Part shown: positions 13,001 to 20,956 of the stretch, one piece after another
How the letters are laid out: every line of letters begins with the position of its first letter
Position numbering within the stretch: the first letter of the stretch is position 1
Source: Gordionus sp. m RMFG-2023
Taxonomy: Eukaryota > Nematomorpha > Gordioida > Chordodea > Parachordodidae
Length of the DNA stretch: 64,000 nt
Direction of reading: 5' to 3'
NCBI RefSeq assembly: GCF_954871325.1
Contig: NC_088775.1
Coordinates: 16,283,561-16,347,560, forward strand
Translations under genes and position numbers: made by a program
The notes under the pieces: generated by a model
The model's database searches: none
What the model saw: the letters and a program-made list of their open reading frames with translations, nothing else
What the model was told of the DNA's origin: nothing

Positions 13001-15990
13001 AAATTTTATTAACTTTTTTTTGGAATCATTTATTTTATCTTCGCGTTTTTCTTTCAATTTTCTTTCTGGAGTTCCATTTTATTTAGATATTGTGATATCA
13101 TAAATTATTTTCCAGTGTAATAATATTTTATTATGTAAATTTATTAATATGCTATGTTATAGAAATACGTTGATTATTTTGAAAGTGAATTATTTTGTAG
13201 TACAAGTAATAATATTTTAATTTAAATAATATTGCACAACACGTTGGTCCTCAATTTGTATGATGCTAGAAAGATTATTAAATTTGAAAGATTTCTGTAA
13301 AAAATAATTAAAATATAGACATAGCATTATTGAAATTTCTTTTTATGTTTATTTGATTTTAAGGTATATGGATTACAGTGTTGTGATGATTTAATGAAAC
13401 ATATTGACTATTTAATTAAAACACATGCATATATAATTATAATCTTTACAAATGTACAACAAAAGAAATAATAAATCAATAATGATATGTCTATATTTTA
13501 ATTATTTTTGCAAATATTATCATTTTATATGAATGGGTTTGAATTTAATCGTCAATATGTTTCATTAAATCATCACAACACTGTAGATGCCGATTAGATT
13601 AGAAAAATTTAGTCCTTTTTATACGAAATATTAGAAAAAAAATTTGAGGGCAACAATATTTGCAAAATAGTGTTGTATATGCTTATATATATTTAGACCC
13701 TCGGTATCAAGTTTTATTGAGTATTGAGCAAAAACAAATGGCTAAAGACCATCTTAAGGATTTATGGCATAAGCAAAACTCCATTATTTACAATATATTG
13801 GAGGCTATGACAATACCTATTGATTGTAGTGATAATAATAACAATGATAGCAACATTGATGATCTTGAAATTTTACTTTTTGATAAAGAAAAAAAAATCA
13901 AATTATCATCAGAAGGAGGATCAAAAAATGCCAATTGCATCTTTAATAATAAAGTTCTCAGAAGTTAAGAGAATAAATATGGATATAAATATTTTAAAAT
14001 TCTGGAAAGAAAATTATTCAATATATCCAGAATTATATATCTTATCTAGAATCTTCCCGGTGACACAAGTACAATAATTTTATAAAGATAACTATCTATT
14101 TTAAGTAAGGGTAGAACATGTATTTTCATCTTTGAAATATATATTGTCTACTTTACGTGGAAATCTCAGGGACGATATTTAGAAGATATTATAATTGTGC
14201 GAGAATAAAACATTTAAAATATAAATTATTTTATTTTTAAATTTTTCATTTGTAAATGAAGTATGATAATAAATGAATAAAAAAAATCTTATTTTGAGTC
14301 ATTATTTTTATGTTCCCTAAACCCGAACCCTGGACCCAGGTCCTTTCAAATTTTATTCCTGTACACAAACCTGGACCCTTTTTTTTTATCGAAGGGTTCA
14401 CATCCCTGATTTTTAGGACAATTAAGGTAATCAAAAATGCTCTTTTCAATGATTTACAATTTTATTATTTAAAGGGAAAAAAATAAAATTAATTGTAGCA
14501 GAAATTATTATCAAAATTTTTTTACATATATAATTTGTAGTAATGTAAACAAGTATAAATCAATGTTTTTTACTTTTGAGTAAGCTAAGAGAGCTATATT
14601 ATTAATGTCAGGATATGGTATCAATCCGCATATGTAAAAATGAGTTGTGACTGTTCTAAAAATTTGTACATATTTGATAATAGTGTTGCCAGTAATATTA
14701 AAATTTTCAAACAATGATGTGGTTAAATAAATGCCACCTGATTTAGGTGATAAATTTTTGGGATTAGAGGTTGGAGAAGTTGATACAATCTTACATAGTT
14801 TGATCTGATCAATCCACCCTATCATAAATATCTTATTTTTATTGTTAATATTGATTTGAGGAGAATTCTTTTTAAGCAAGGAATTTTCTTTACTACTGCC
14901 AGTTAAACTTTTTTCCTCATCTGATTGTTCTACTGATTTATTGCTATTTTCAGTGGAATCTAAAACACATAATTTTTCAACTTCTTGGGGTTGAGAATGC
15001 CATCTAATACAGCATGGGAAAATAGTTTTAATGGGATGAGAGTCTCTAATGATACTCCCTATAATACTATTGGAGTAGGTATCATAAATTTTCACAGCCT
15101 ATAGAATAAGAGTTATTTTTAAAGAAAATTTTAAATTAAGATATATACTTTTAAATCATTCCAAGCTATATAATTTGAAAACCATTTGATGCTCTCAATA
15201 GAACCAAAGCCACCACCATATATAATATTTGTTTTTTTCCCTAACATTGTTTTTTCATATATAATAACCTATTTTGAAAGATTTGATAAAATAAAATTTA
15301 TAATGAACATTACTTTATCTAGACCAACTACAAATAATTTAGATGTGTTTACTTTGCCAAAGTGTGGATTTAAAGCTATACACTTAACTTCAATATCAAA
15401 TCTCTGTGAATGATTATGCTCTGAATTATATAAACCAGTTATAATAATCTAAATACATATACTATAAAATCAAGTTATTAATTATATATTTACTCTGCCA
15501 TCATGTGAACAACTTGCTATATATTCTCCCATTAAATCTACACTTATTTGATTAACAGTGGATGAATGCTTTTATTATATTTACATTTTATAGAAACATG
15601 AATAAAAATTACAGTGGCTATATCTTTTCCTTGAATTTTATTGCCTAGATGATCTATGATGTGAATCATCCCCCAACTAGTACCAATTGCTAGAAACTTT
15701 TATTAAATTATTATAAGACTTTTGGAGAATTATACTAAACTTTTTCATGGGCGACAAAACAAGATAACGAATCTTTGTCTAAAATATTATAGATATCATT
15801 TCCCAATCTTTCATACTTCAATCTTGGTTCCAAAGACTTTAATTTTTTTTTCTAATTATAAATAATCAATTTCAAAATACCTCTTCATTTTCACTGTATT
15901 CTTCCTCAATATACTAAACAAATAAATATCATAATTATAGAAATGTATAAAATTAATATTTCATCAAAATATTCAAATTACCTCGCTCAT
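926..15990 (-). CDS. VPS41: VPS41, HOPS complex subunit (20 coding exons, 3' end possibly incomplete)
   Basis: VPS41 is the HOPS subunit that tethers late endosomes and AP-3 vesicles to lysosomes. The model joins 15982-15990, 15881-15913, 15741-15851, 15613-15696, 15494-15568, 15314-15448, 15149-15268, 14574-15098, 12511-12805, 12263-12427, 11251-11467, 10743-11040, 8137-8321, 7368-7554, 5766-5882, 5044-5176, 3982-4122, 3415-3551, 2501-2813 and 926-1035. All introns are GT-AG, phases are consistent, and the sum is 3390 nt (1130 codons; human VPS41 is about 854). Order of parts: acidic N-terminus, LKYERL motif, WD40 propeller, helical/TPR region, clathrin-type repeat, RING-like C-terminus. Best-matching stretches by recall: RLKYERLGND, IDEISV-like propeller blades, ASPKDIVLGR, KEQDDSELW, NIGTYVDP, GLRDSLVKIL, CKHAFHHECL. 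Extra length comes from Ser/Asn-rich insertions in exons 8, 9 and 19. Exon 13 and the donor of exon 11 are the least certain joins. The final RING CxxC is not seen. Confidence 0.88.
1477..1670. mobile_element. hAT-type MITE, copy 1 of the ~195-bp family
   Basis: Ends TAATGTTGTTAAATGGCTCGAT and ATCAACACTA are near-inverted. The inside contains two facing copies of a block near AATATTACGCAAGCCT. Copies of the same family lie at 25794-25990, 48634-48835 and 49091-49285. This copy sits in VPS41 intron 19 and its flanking 8 bp are degenerate, so it is old. Confidence 0.7.
2501..2813 (-). CDS. VPS41: VPS41 exon 19 (first RING cysteines)
   Basis: 104 codons plus one base. It starts TELRDSCNKILLSDAAQLF (family LLREGCKKILVADSLSLL), then a variable linker and HFNCSHCQQSLF, the first Cys pair of the RING-like domain (family CESCLSPI). 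A Ser/Lys/Thr-rich stretch of about 40 residues follows. The GTAATG donor at 2500 leaves phase 1. Confidence 0.85.
3415..3551 (-). CDS. VPS41: VPS41 exon 18
   Basis: The exon encodes FVTILLQNIGTYVDPLILI, then GMKIQGLRDSLVKILRDYHL. Human has FITGLLNNIGTHVDPILLI and GMEIPNLRDSLVKILQDYNL. This is the best-conserved stretch in the gene. Phase 0 at the end. Confidence 0.95.
3982..4122 (-). CDS. VPS41: VPS41 exon 17
   Basis: The exon encodes VRVGNSKKALAVMIQ-like sequence, then LEDINGAINYCKEQDDSELW and LINLSINNP. Human has SRMGNSRSALKMIM, HDVDKAIEFAKEQDDGELW and LILYSIDKP. A GTAAAA donor leaves phase 1, so the frame's further open stretch is intron. Confidence 0.94.
4561..4889. mobile_element. Non-autonomous hAT (CAGGGATGTGA family)
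   Basis: A 329-bp element running from CAGGGATGTGATTTT to GTTACATCCTTG. Flanking 8-mers ATCAATAC and ATTAATAA agree at 6 of 8. The ends match those of the larger hAT at 12889-14408, so it is probably a deletion derivative of that family. It lies in VPS41 intron 16. Confidence 0.7.
5044..5176 (-). CDS. VPS41: VPS41 exon 16
   Basis: The exon encodes VKLYAKYEPLKLMNFLKNS and LHRALEECRTSEMHREMVFL. Human has ISLYAEYDRPNLLPFLRDS and LEKALEICQQRNFVEETVYL. It ends in phase 1. A MITE begins 25 bp upstream of its acceptor. Confidence 0.93.
5202..5538. mobile_element. MITE with 8-bp duplication, copy 1
   Basis: A 337-bp element with long inverted ends (CAATGACATATAATA.. with CCTAGACTGACGATTCATTC inside). 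It has a perfect 8-bp target duplication ATAATTTA at 5194-5201 and 5539-5546. The 8-bp duplication suggests hAT mobilisation. A second copy is at 10073-10399. It fills most of VPS41 intron 15. Confidence 0.85.
5766..5882 (-). CDS. VPS41: VPS41 exon 15
   Basis: Thirty-nine codons: INVNHIVQQLEPSPNLLLNY then LDLLFEKDIHFGKNFH. Human has ISIKKVVEELEDRPELQHVY and LHKLFKRDHHKGQRYH, aligned without gaps. Phase 0 at both ends. The intron upstream holds the 1.23 kb hAT at 6001-7233. Confidence 0.93.
6001..7233 (-). mobile_element. hAT element with transposase C-terminal relic
   Basis: Ends CAGTGTTGTTAAATGCTAC and GCTATTTTAACAACACTG, flanked by a perfect 8-bp duplication CTAAATGG at 5993-6000 and 7234-7241. 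On the minus strand, 6194-6403 still reads SSASAERLFGMANILSDHRS, the hAT dimerisation motif. Both tips carry copies of GTAGCGCGCTAC-like palindromes. The element is far shorter than an autonomous hAT and cannot encode full transposase. It lies in VPS41 intron 14. Confidence 0.9.
6937..7060. repeat. Tandem duplication, 62 bp x 2
   Basis: Two consecutive 62-bp units beginning ACATTTATAATGTATATTTT appear identical by eye. They lie inside the hAT at 6001-7233. Confidence 0.85.
7368..7554 (-). CDS. VPS41: VPS41 exon 14 (start of clathrin-type repeat)
   Basis: The exon encodes YTFNEKYEMALSIYIKLN then YQLFEMVKDKTISSLIQLD and ends KYRDK. Human VPS41 has YTYDKNYGNALEIYLTLR, HNLFSSIKDKIVLLMDFD and DNEDK. 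Acceptor ATAACAG, donor GTAAAG, phase 0 at the end. Confidence 0.92.
8137..8321 (-). CDS. VPS41: VPS41 exon 13 (provisional)
   Basis: An open stretch starting right after a CTTTAG acceptor, in the phase 0 that exon 12 leaves. It contains LTWQIRDATIYLL and ends LIFKKLDNL before a GTTTGT donor in the phase 2 that exon 14 needs, giving KKLDNLFYTFNEKY at the join against LKTLAELYTYDKNY in human. The frame in fact stays open to a stop at about 8053. Alternatives are an exon at 8472-8566, which fits the same phases but matches less well, or an unrelated ORF within an inverted-repeat structure. Confidence 0.5.
8403..8624 (-). CDS. Unassigned Ser/Thr-rich open frame
   Basis: A frame encoding TGPTVPNSTGADSSTFDPAD and SSYVEIFLTTSKPF, ending IPKEARL-stop. 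Base composition is less AT-rich than the intron around it. It could be an alternative or extra VPS41 exon; a GC-AG donor GAG|GCAAGA in it would be in phase with exon 13. It could equally be chance. In another frame 8472-8566 also fits the VPS41 phases 0 to 2. No family recognised. Confidence 0.2.
   Translation of the reverse strand: MLQIHNNFMHFLLLPSSQQETDSYHSQHTGPTVPNSTGADSSTFDPADSSYVEIFLTTSKPFVTSRIPKEARL
8659..8818. repeat. Tandem duplication, ~80 bp x 2
   Basis: Units begin ATAATTAATTTAGATTATGT and include CTTATCTTACCATCATTAAA. They differ at a few positions. Confidence 0.8.
10073..10399. mobile_element. MITE with 8-bp duplication, copy 2
   Basis: A 327-bp relative of 5202-5538 with the same CAATGACAT ends and CCTAGACTGACGAT sub-end. 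The 8-bp target duplication ATCACAGC at 10065-10072 and 10400-10407 is perfect. It lies in VPS41 intron 12 in the same relative orientation as copy 1. Confidence 0.87.
10743..11040 (-). CDS. VPS41: VPS41 exon 12 (helical region)
   Basis: 99 codons after one completing base. It contains WTDVIYKFAKSQKLRSL (family WEYEVYKFKEIGQLKAI), a YHLIFSELL helix and IEKWVLHDNN (REWPGDLYNN). A consensus-like GTGAGC donor follows the NN, leaving phase 0. Confidence 0.85.
11251..11467 (-). CDS. VPS41: VPS41 exon 11 (helical region)
   Basis: About 72 codons with a Ser/Thr/Asn-rich first part, then KIYSDHLIAEGLFEKAALNV, matching AYINHLVERGDYDIAARKC. The acceptor CAAG is in phase 1 as required. The donor is uncertain: GTATTA at 11250 gives the phase 2 needed by exon 12, but the frame stays open down to about 11133. 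Confidence 0.75.
12263..12427 (-). CDS. VPS41: VPS41 exon 10
   Basis: The exon encodes DYLIGEGIFFVASPKDIVLG then DHVYWLLDKESFEEALNSA, matching EGESLFYIVSPRDVVVAK and DHIDWLLEKKKYEEALMAA. It enters and leaves in phase 1, with a GTAGAT donor. This marks the switch from propeller to helical repeats. Confidence 0.9.
12511..12805 (-). CDS. VPS41: VPS41 exon 9 (end of propeller, acidic insertion)
   Basis: 98 codons plus one base. It begins EDNQIIATSLASGMDDD, carries an insertion ending near KPKIDGDI, then RPQLHVINP (family RPRLDIIQP) and NDALSTKDW (SDALTVRGF), ending in YSL. The donor GTATTG after TTTAG was chosen because a G joined to the next exon makes YSLDYLIGEG, matching YHLEYSEGES. The intron upstream is essentially a single hAT element plus about 250 bp. 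Confidence 0.85.
12889..14408 (+). mobile_element. hAT element, CAAGGATGTGAACCC family
   Basis: A 1520-bp element with inverted ends CAAGGATGTGAACCCGAACC and GGGTTCACATCCCTG. Flanking 8-mers TTTTTTAG and ATTTTTAG agree at 7 of 8. Plus-strand transposase relics include YLDPRYQVLLSIEQKQMAKD at 13690-13750, FWKENYSIYPELY near 14000, and a degraded dimerisation segment at 14110-14200. The frames are interrupted, so it is inactive. It makes up nearly all of VPS41 intron 8. Confidence 0.87.
14574..15098 (-). CDS. VPS41: VPS41 exon 8 (propeller with Ser/Lys-rich insertion)
   Basis: 175 codons. It opens AVKIYDTYSNSIIG (family: VKIFDIISKQRI), then FPCCIRWH (PCSLCWKD), IMIGW-like FMIGWIDQIKLCK (LIIGWGTSVKVC) and FYICGLIP (FYISGLAP). 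Between the CCIRWH and FMIGW motifs lies a Ser/Glu/Asn-rich insertion of roughly 50 residues absent from human VPS41, and a second, shorter Ser/Pro-rich stretch follows IKLCK. It ends LLAYSK before a GTAAAA donor. Confidence 0.88.
15149..15268 (-). CDS. VPS41: VPS41 exon 7 (WD40 blade)
   Basis: Forty codons including VIIYEKTML, SIESIKWFSNYIAWND. The family has LLLFERSWM and SVKWRGNLIAWANN. Phase 0 at both ends; the intron after it is 50 nt. Confidence 0.88.
15314..15448 (-). CDS. VPS41: VPS41 exon 6 (WD40 blade)
   Basis: Forty-five codons including GLYNSEH, VKCIALNPHF and KLFVVGLDK. The family has GLYSGEEF, IKIIAVHPHF and KQFVTGGKK. Phase 0 at both ends, GTAATG donor, 45-nt intron after it. 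Confidence 0.88.
15494..15568 (-). CDS. VPS41: VPS41 exon 5 (WD40 blade)
   Basis: Twenty-five codons containing VNQISVDLMGEYIASCSHDG. Human VPS41 reads INQISLDESGEH..CSEDG here. Phase 0 at both ends; the downstream intron is 45 nt. Confidence 0.88.
15613..15696 (-). CDS. VPS41: VPS41 exon 4 (WD40 blade)
   Basis: Twenty-eight codons starting FLAIGTSWGMIHIID and LGN. This matches the FLALGTHYGKVYLLD blade of VPS41. It starts and ends in phase 0 with a 44-nt intron on each side. Confidence 0.88.
15741..15851 (-). CDS. VPS41: VPS41 exon 3 (first propeller strand)
   Basis: Thirty-seven codons begin with a Lys run and continue with PRLKYERLGNDIYNIL and LSCFVAHEK. Human VPS41 has PKLKYERLSNGVTEIL and a Cys-containing VHDK stretch in the same place. 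This is the strongest single match fixing gene identity, strand and frame at the 5' end. Confidence 0.9.
15881..15913 (-). CDS. VPS41: VPS41 exon 2 (acidic tail)
   Basis: The exon encodes YIEEEYSENEE in phase 0, an acidic stretch matching the Glu-rich N-terminus of animal VPS41. Its acceptor is TTTAG and its donor GTATTT. The following intron is only 29 nt, and reading through it gives an in-frame TGA, so splicing is needed. Confidence 0.7.
15982..15990 (-). CDS. VPS41: VPS41 exon 1 (start codon, MSE)
   Basis: This 9-nt coding exon reads ATG AGC GAG and is followed directly by a GTAATT donor. The start was chosen because it is in phase with the acidic second exon, as in animal VPS41 proteins, which begin with a short acidic tail before the LKYERL motif. 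The 5' UTR and promoter are not resolved. Confidence 0.65.
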
Positions 15991-15999
15991 ATGAAAAAA

Positions 16000-17902
16000 T
16001 GAATGACAAGATTAATAAACCGCATTCATATGAAATTATTCATGAGTGCTAAATATTGCCAATTTGAGAAATAGTCAAATACAATACATAGCATATCACT
16101 GGCGTATTTAGAGGAATTTGAATTTAATTTTTTTGTGTTATTTCTATTATAATAATTTAACTGTTTTGTGATATAAATACTTGATATTAATATATTATTT
16201 GAAGATGTGTTATGTAATTTTTTTTTTTAATTTTTAATGTTCCTTTGAAATGATTATTTTTAATAAGGGATTATTTTTTTATTAAAAATTAACAATAAAA
16301 CAATATAATTTAAAAAAATCTTAAAAAAAACTCTTATTAGCCCTGGTGCCCCCAAAATATTTAGGTTCTAGAGTCTTGAACTAAATCATATATCTATATA
16401 GATAATCATGGAAATTAAAGACAACATACATATCTTAACCGATTCATGTCTCCAAATTTAGCAGTGATCACAGCGCTTATGGGAGGTAAAATTTTCTCTG
16501 ACACAAGCAAGGGTTGCATTGTAGTATCGGAACCTTGAAAACGATGCTCTATCTGACACCGTTTATCTTTTAAAAAGTTTAAACTTCAACACCCAACAAG
16601 AACGAAAACACTAAGCTCACCTAATTTTACGCTGCAGCGCAAAGGAAGGACGAGATTTACAATGAATGGGTCACGCGAGTAGCCATACTTAATAAAAATT
16701 ACATGTTACCAGCATTCATGAGAATGGTTGAAAGGTAAAGATTGCTATGCATTCCAAAGAGATCAGGAAAAGAATTAAATATTATGTGAACAACCATAGA
16801 TGTCATTTACAACATATGTCTTGAAGAATGTGACATGGAATCAAACGACAACGATCTTGGATGACAAAGTGAAAGACCATTAATAAGCCAATATTATACA
16901 CCTACATGCTCAATAGGACAACGTCAATTATTAGCAATGGATTCCTAGCCCACAATATGACAGCCACTATAACAAGCGCTACCCAAAATCTACTCCATAT
17001 TATAACACAGAGATGCCAAGGTCTAAGCTGTAATGAAAGACCTAGGTATTACAACAGCGACAGTCAATACAGCTTTGATAAGAGGAATAATGCTTACATT
17101 TTTAGTTTTCCAAGATTTTATCCAAGCGACAATTAAAATTTTAATAAATTCAAAAATAATAACAATTTTGAAGGTAATTTAAACAATCTCGGGGGACAAG
17201 AAATAATTAGTTATAACGCAGGATATACAAATATTACAGAAATAATGAGAGGCCCAACGAGAGTCATAATCACAACAATAGAAATTACAACGACTGTCAT
17301 AGAAACATTTTATTGCATAACGATAGAAATCAAACTTGTGATTCGAACGATATAAACATCATGAATATTTAATAAATTGCGAATGACAGGAATGCAAAAG
17401 GAAGGAGTACAACTTGCTTAGCATGGGTGTGAACAACATGGACCAGGGTACAAACGATGTGAATGGTGATCACAATCAAAATTAACTATATATTGAGCAC
17501 TATGCAATTCGATATAGGTATAGTTCACTATCTTATCGACTAGTAGCAGTCAAAATTGACATAAGTAATGCTATAATATCATAAATAAATCAGGTTACGA
17601 CAGCAATACAATCAGGATCATAGGCATAGCTATAGCGTACACGCTTTCAAAAATATTATTAAAACTTTTTTTGTCGAAAGCTTAGCTGATGATAGCTGGA
17701 AAATTATCAAATGTCAAGGAGGATCAAGAATCAACACATAAAACAACCCGGCAATGAAAATATATGCGAAACTTAATTTAAAGTAGGTCATCGCGTCTGA
17801 GATTCCAGGTAGAAGTCCTAGAACAAGATATTTAATAACAATTCTAATTAATCTAGTAACAATAGGGGTGCTAGAAGAGTTATATTATCTTATCTATATA
17901 TA
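16000..17902. other. Region without a recognised gene, upstream of VPS41
   Basis: 16000-16400 is AT-rich and likely holds the VPS41 promoter, not recognisable by motif. From about 16440 to 17800 composition is less AT-rich and short interrupted frames occur, such as 16906-17136, rich in Asn, Thr and Tyr. They look like decayed coding sequence, but no family could be named. Confidence 0.4.
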
Positions 17903-18632
17903 TAATCCTCAAAAAATGTCAATCAAGTTTAACCAATAGAGTTCTTTTAAAAAATATTTGTCCGATGATAATCATCATAGAAATTTTAAGCCATTAGTAA
18001 TTCCCATGTGATATATAATATGGCAAAACACAATATCCATATCAAATTTGCCATTGCATGTAAAATATTCTTTTTTCAACAAATTTTATATAGATAATAT
18101 TTTTGAAATATTTGCTCAACACCATAGTAAACACTATATTCTTCATTTATTTTATTTTTAATGTGTAAACTTTCATTAGAGTCTATGATATCTGGGCTGA
18201 ATCAAGGAGAGTTGGCTTCAAAGTTAAATTTCAATTATTTTATTTTTGATAAGATCACATATACCAAGGTAAAAGTTCTTATATTTTAAATTTATATAAA
18301 AAAAATTCTTTTTACCTTTTAAAACCTAATTAATCAAAATTCAGATGCCATATCAATAATAGATGATGTTTAGATATTAGTAATAAATATTTGCTCAACA
18401 CCAAATTAAACAATATTTATTAAAATCTTCAATTATTTTATTTTTGATGTGTAAACTTTCATTAGAGCCTATGACATCTGGACTGAATCAAGGAGAGTTG
18501 GCTTCAAAGTTAAATTTCAATTATTTTATTTTTGATAAGATCACAAATACCAAGGTAAAAGTTCTTATATTTTAAATTTATTTAAAAAAAATTTCTTTTT
18601 ACCTTTTAAAACCTAATTAATCAAAATTCAGA
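17903..18632. repeat. Direct repeat, left copy (~730 bp)
   Basis: This block and 20957-21670 are highly similar and in the same orientation, sharing ATAATCCTCAAAAAA at the start and AATCAAAATTCAGA at the end. Each copy contains an internal tandem duplication with a period of about 286 bp, marked by TTTCATTAGAG and GAATCAAGGAGAGTTGGCTT. They flank a hAT relic. Confidence 0.85.
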
Positions 18633-18699
18633 CAAATTCTAAAACCTCTAGAAATGCCTAATAAGAAACTATGTGTTATTATGTTGTACTGACTTATTA

Positions 18700-20880
18700 T
18701 CTTTTTAATCAATTGATAATATAAGAATGAAAGATTTTTTGATGGTATCAAATTTATGAAAAAAAAATTGATATATTATCTATAATAGATAAACCTTTAT
18801 GTCTTTTTTGTTTTATTGAAATAGCATTTGCTGCTGAGGAAGGTTTACAATAGTTGAATTTCATAGCCATGCTAACAATAAGATTACACATAGACATGAA
18901 TGATATAAATAATATTTGATAATTCATATTCATTATCTATGTTTCTGTGTAGCTTACAACCTAGAATAAATTTTTAACAAATATATTTCTTCTTGATAAA
19001 TTCTCCCTAATTTGTTGTCTAATATATAAAGATAATGATTTTATGTTATACTTTTCATAATACTTATTTTAGAAATACCAAGTTATCAATTCTAATTCTG
19101 ATTTGCCAGACAGGACAACACTAAGCCCGACTGCTATTAATAATGTTTACCTATCAATGAAAGCACATGTACAATAAGAAATTAACTCAAAGGCCAAAAT
19201 TTTGATCAATTACATTCTATATGTGGACAGATCAATACAGAGAAGAAACTATAGTACATTTACACTTCATTTAATAATAGATAATTTTGAAATGATTTAC
19301 TTTACTTTAGCAACTCATGATATAACCCCAAAAGACACAGGTGAGATTATTCCAATTGAGATTGATAAAATAGAAGAGGAATTTAATTTAAAAAAGAAAA
19401 AATACAAATGGTCACTGATGCTGGGTCTAATGTTAGAAAGGGTGTTTGATTAGGTGAATATGAACACCGCTTATGTTTGGGTCATGGTTTACACAATCTG
19501 GTTACAGTAGATGGTATTAAAAAGGTACCCTTATTTGAAAATCTCATCAAAAGAATTATAGGAATTATTACTGTTCTAATATATAAAACTACAATAGTTG
19601 AATTTGAATTCGAGGCAGATCAAAAAATGCCTAAGTATAATAGATTTAACATCAGACATGTTAGATCATGATAGCACTGATCCATATCCAGATACCCGAT
19701 TTTAAATTGGCAATTCCATTGATAATGATAACAATATTTCCACGCAAAACCTTAAAATTGAACGTCCCAACACGTTGGCATATATAAATTATGCTAGAAA
19801 CCATATGTGGATTAAATAAGAATATAATTAATAATGTTTTGAAAAGAATTGGAAAACACTTTCTCAAATTATCAAACTATTAATCTGATCTGGTAGAATA
19901 ACTATTAGCATTTCTTTTAAAAATTAAAGAAACTGTCGAATTTCTATCAGTACGTTACTTTTTAGAGGTGAAATTGAAACACATTTAATAGTAAATGACA
20001 GTGATAGTTCTGAAATCATTTCACTTAAGGAAAATATGCTAAAAAAAACTTTCGCTACGATTTCCGGTTTGTGATTTTCAAGTAATAATATATAAGTACT
20101 TTCATTTATTTAATTCACTTTTTATTTCAAAAATTATCTAGGTATTGGCTTCTCCTCCTTTAGATCTAAGATTTCAAAAATTGACAATTGTGTCATAGTA
20201 TATAGTAGAACAAGATTGCTGAGCTTCAGAATTTATAATAAAACATCTTAAACTTATATAGAATGATGATATTCAGATAGTAAATATAGCTATTGAGGAT
20301 CGAGAGGAATTATTAAATTCAAGTTGACAAAATTGGCAAATAAACATTCAACAAATATAAATTATGATTCCACGTTAGGTGACAGAATAAGAATACCACA
20401 TTCTTCTTTGAAGACGACATTCACAAGATATGGATGTTCTAAATTTTTGGAGAGAAAAGAAGAGTGAACCAATCTTTCCAGCTCGCCAAAGAAAATTTTG
20501 TATTCCGGCGACTAGCACACCCAGTGAAAAAGTTTTATCTACCGCTGGATTGACGTTGAATTCAAGGATATCCAAAAATTTAAATAAAATCATTTTTATA
20601 TATGATAATTATAAAATTACGAAATCGATTTTGGATTTATTGTGAGTTTTATCTTAAATAAAGATCAAAACATATGCCGAGATATCTGTAGAATAGTGTA
20701 TATTTATTTATTTTTTTAAAAATTATTAAGCAATTAAAAAAATTTATGTTATAAAAATTTATAATTGCGCCGATTTACGCCGCTTTTGATGACTGAGGCT
20801 AAAAATTGGCGCGCCGGGGCAGGCGACAAATTGTGCCGGCCACCGATAGTTTCGTACACGCACAGGTCTATTTATACATT
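18700..20880 (+). mobile_element. hAT transposase relic (ZBED-like)
   Basis: Plus-strand fragments of a hAT transposase appear in order: 19202-19453 (interrupted middle part), 19477-19671 with GLHNLVTVDGIKKVP, and 20430-20645 with FWREKKSEPIFPARQRKF, PATSTPSEKVLSTAGL and LNSRISKNLNKI, the C-terminal dimerisation domain. A GC-rich tail near 20770-20880 ending GCACAGGTCTA looks like one hAT end; the matching left end was not found. The frames are broken in several places. Confidence 0.75.
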
Positions 20881-20956
20881 ATGAATTATTATATACGTCA
20901 ATTAGACATGGTTATAATATATTTATGAATTTAAAAAAATATAATATCTATTATAA

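Noticed and set aside
16440-17800. Decayed coding-like stretch, Asn/Thr-rich, upstream of VPS41.
   Set aside because: No conserved motif could be named, so no element family or gene was assigned.
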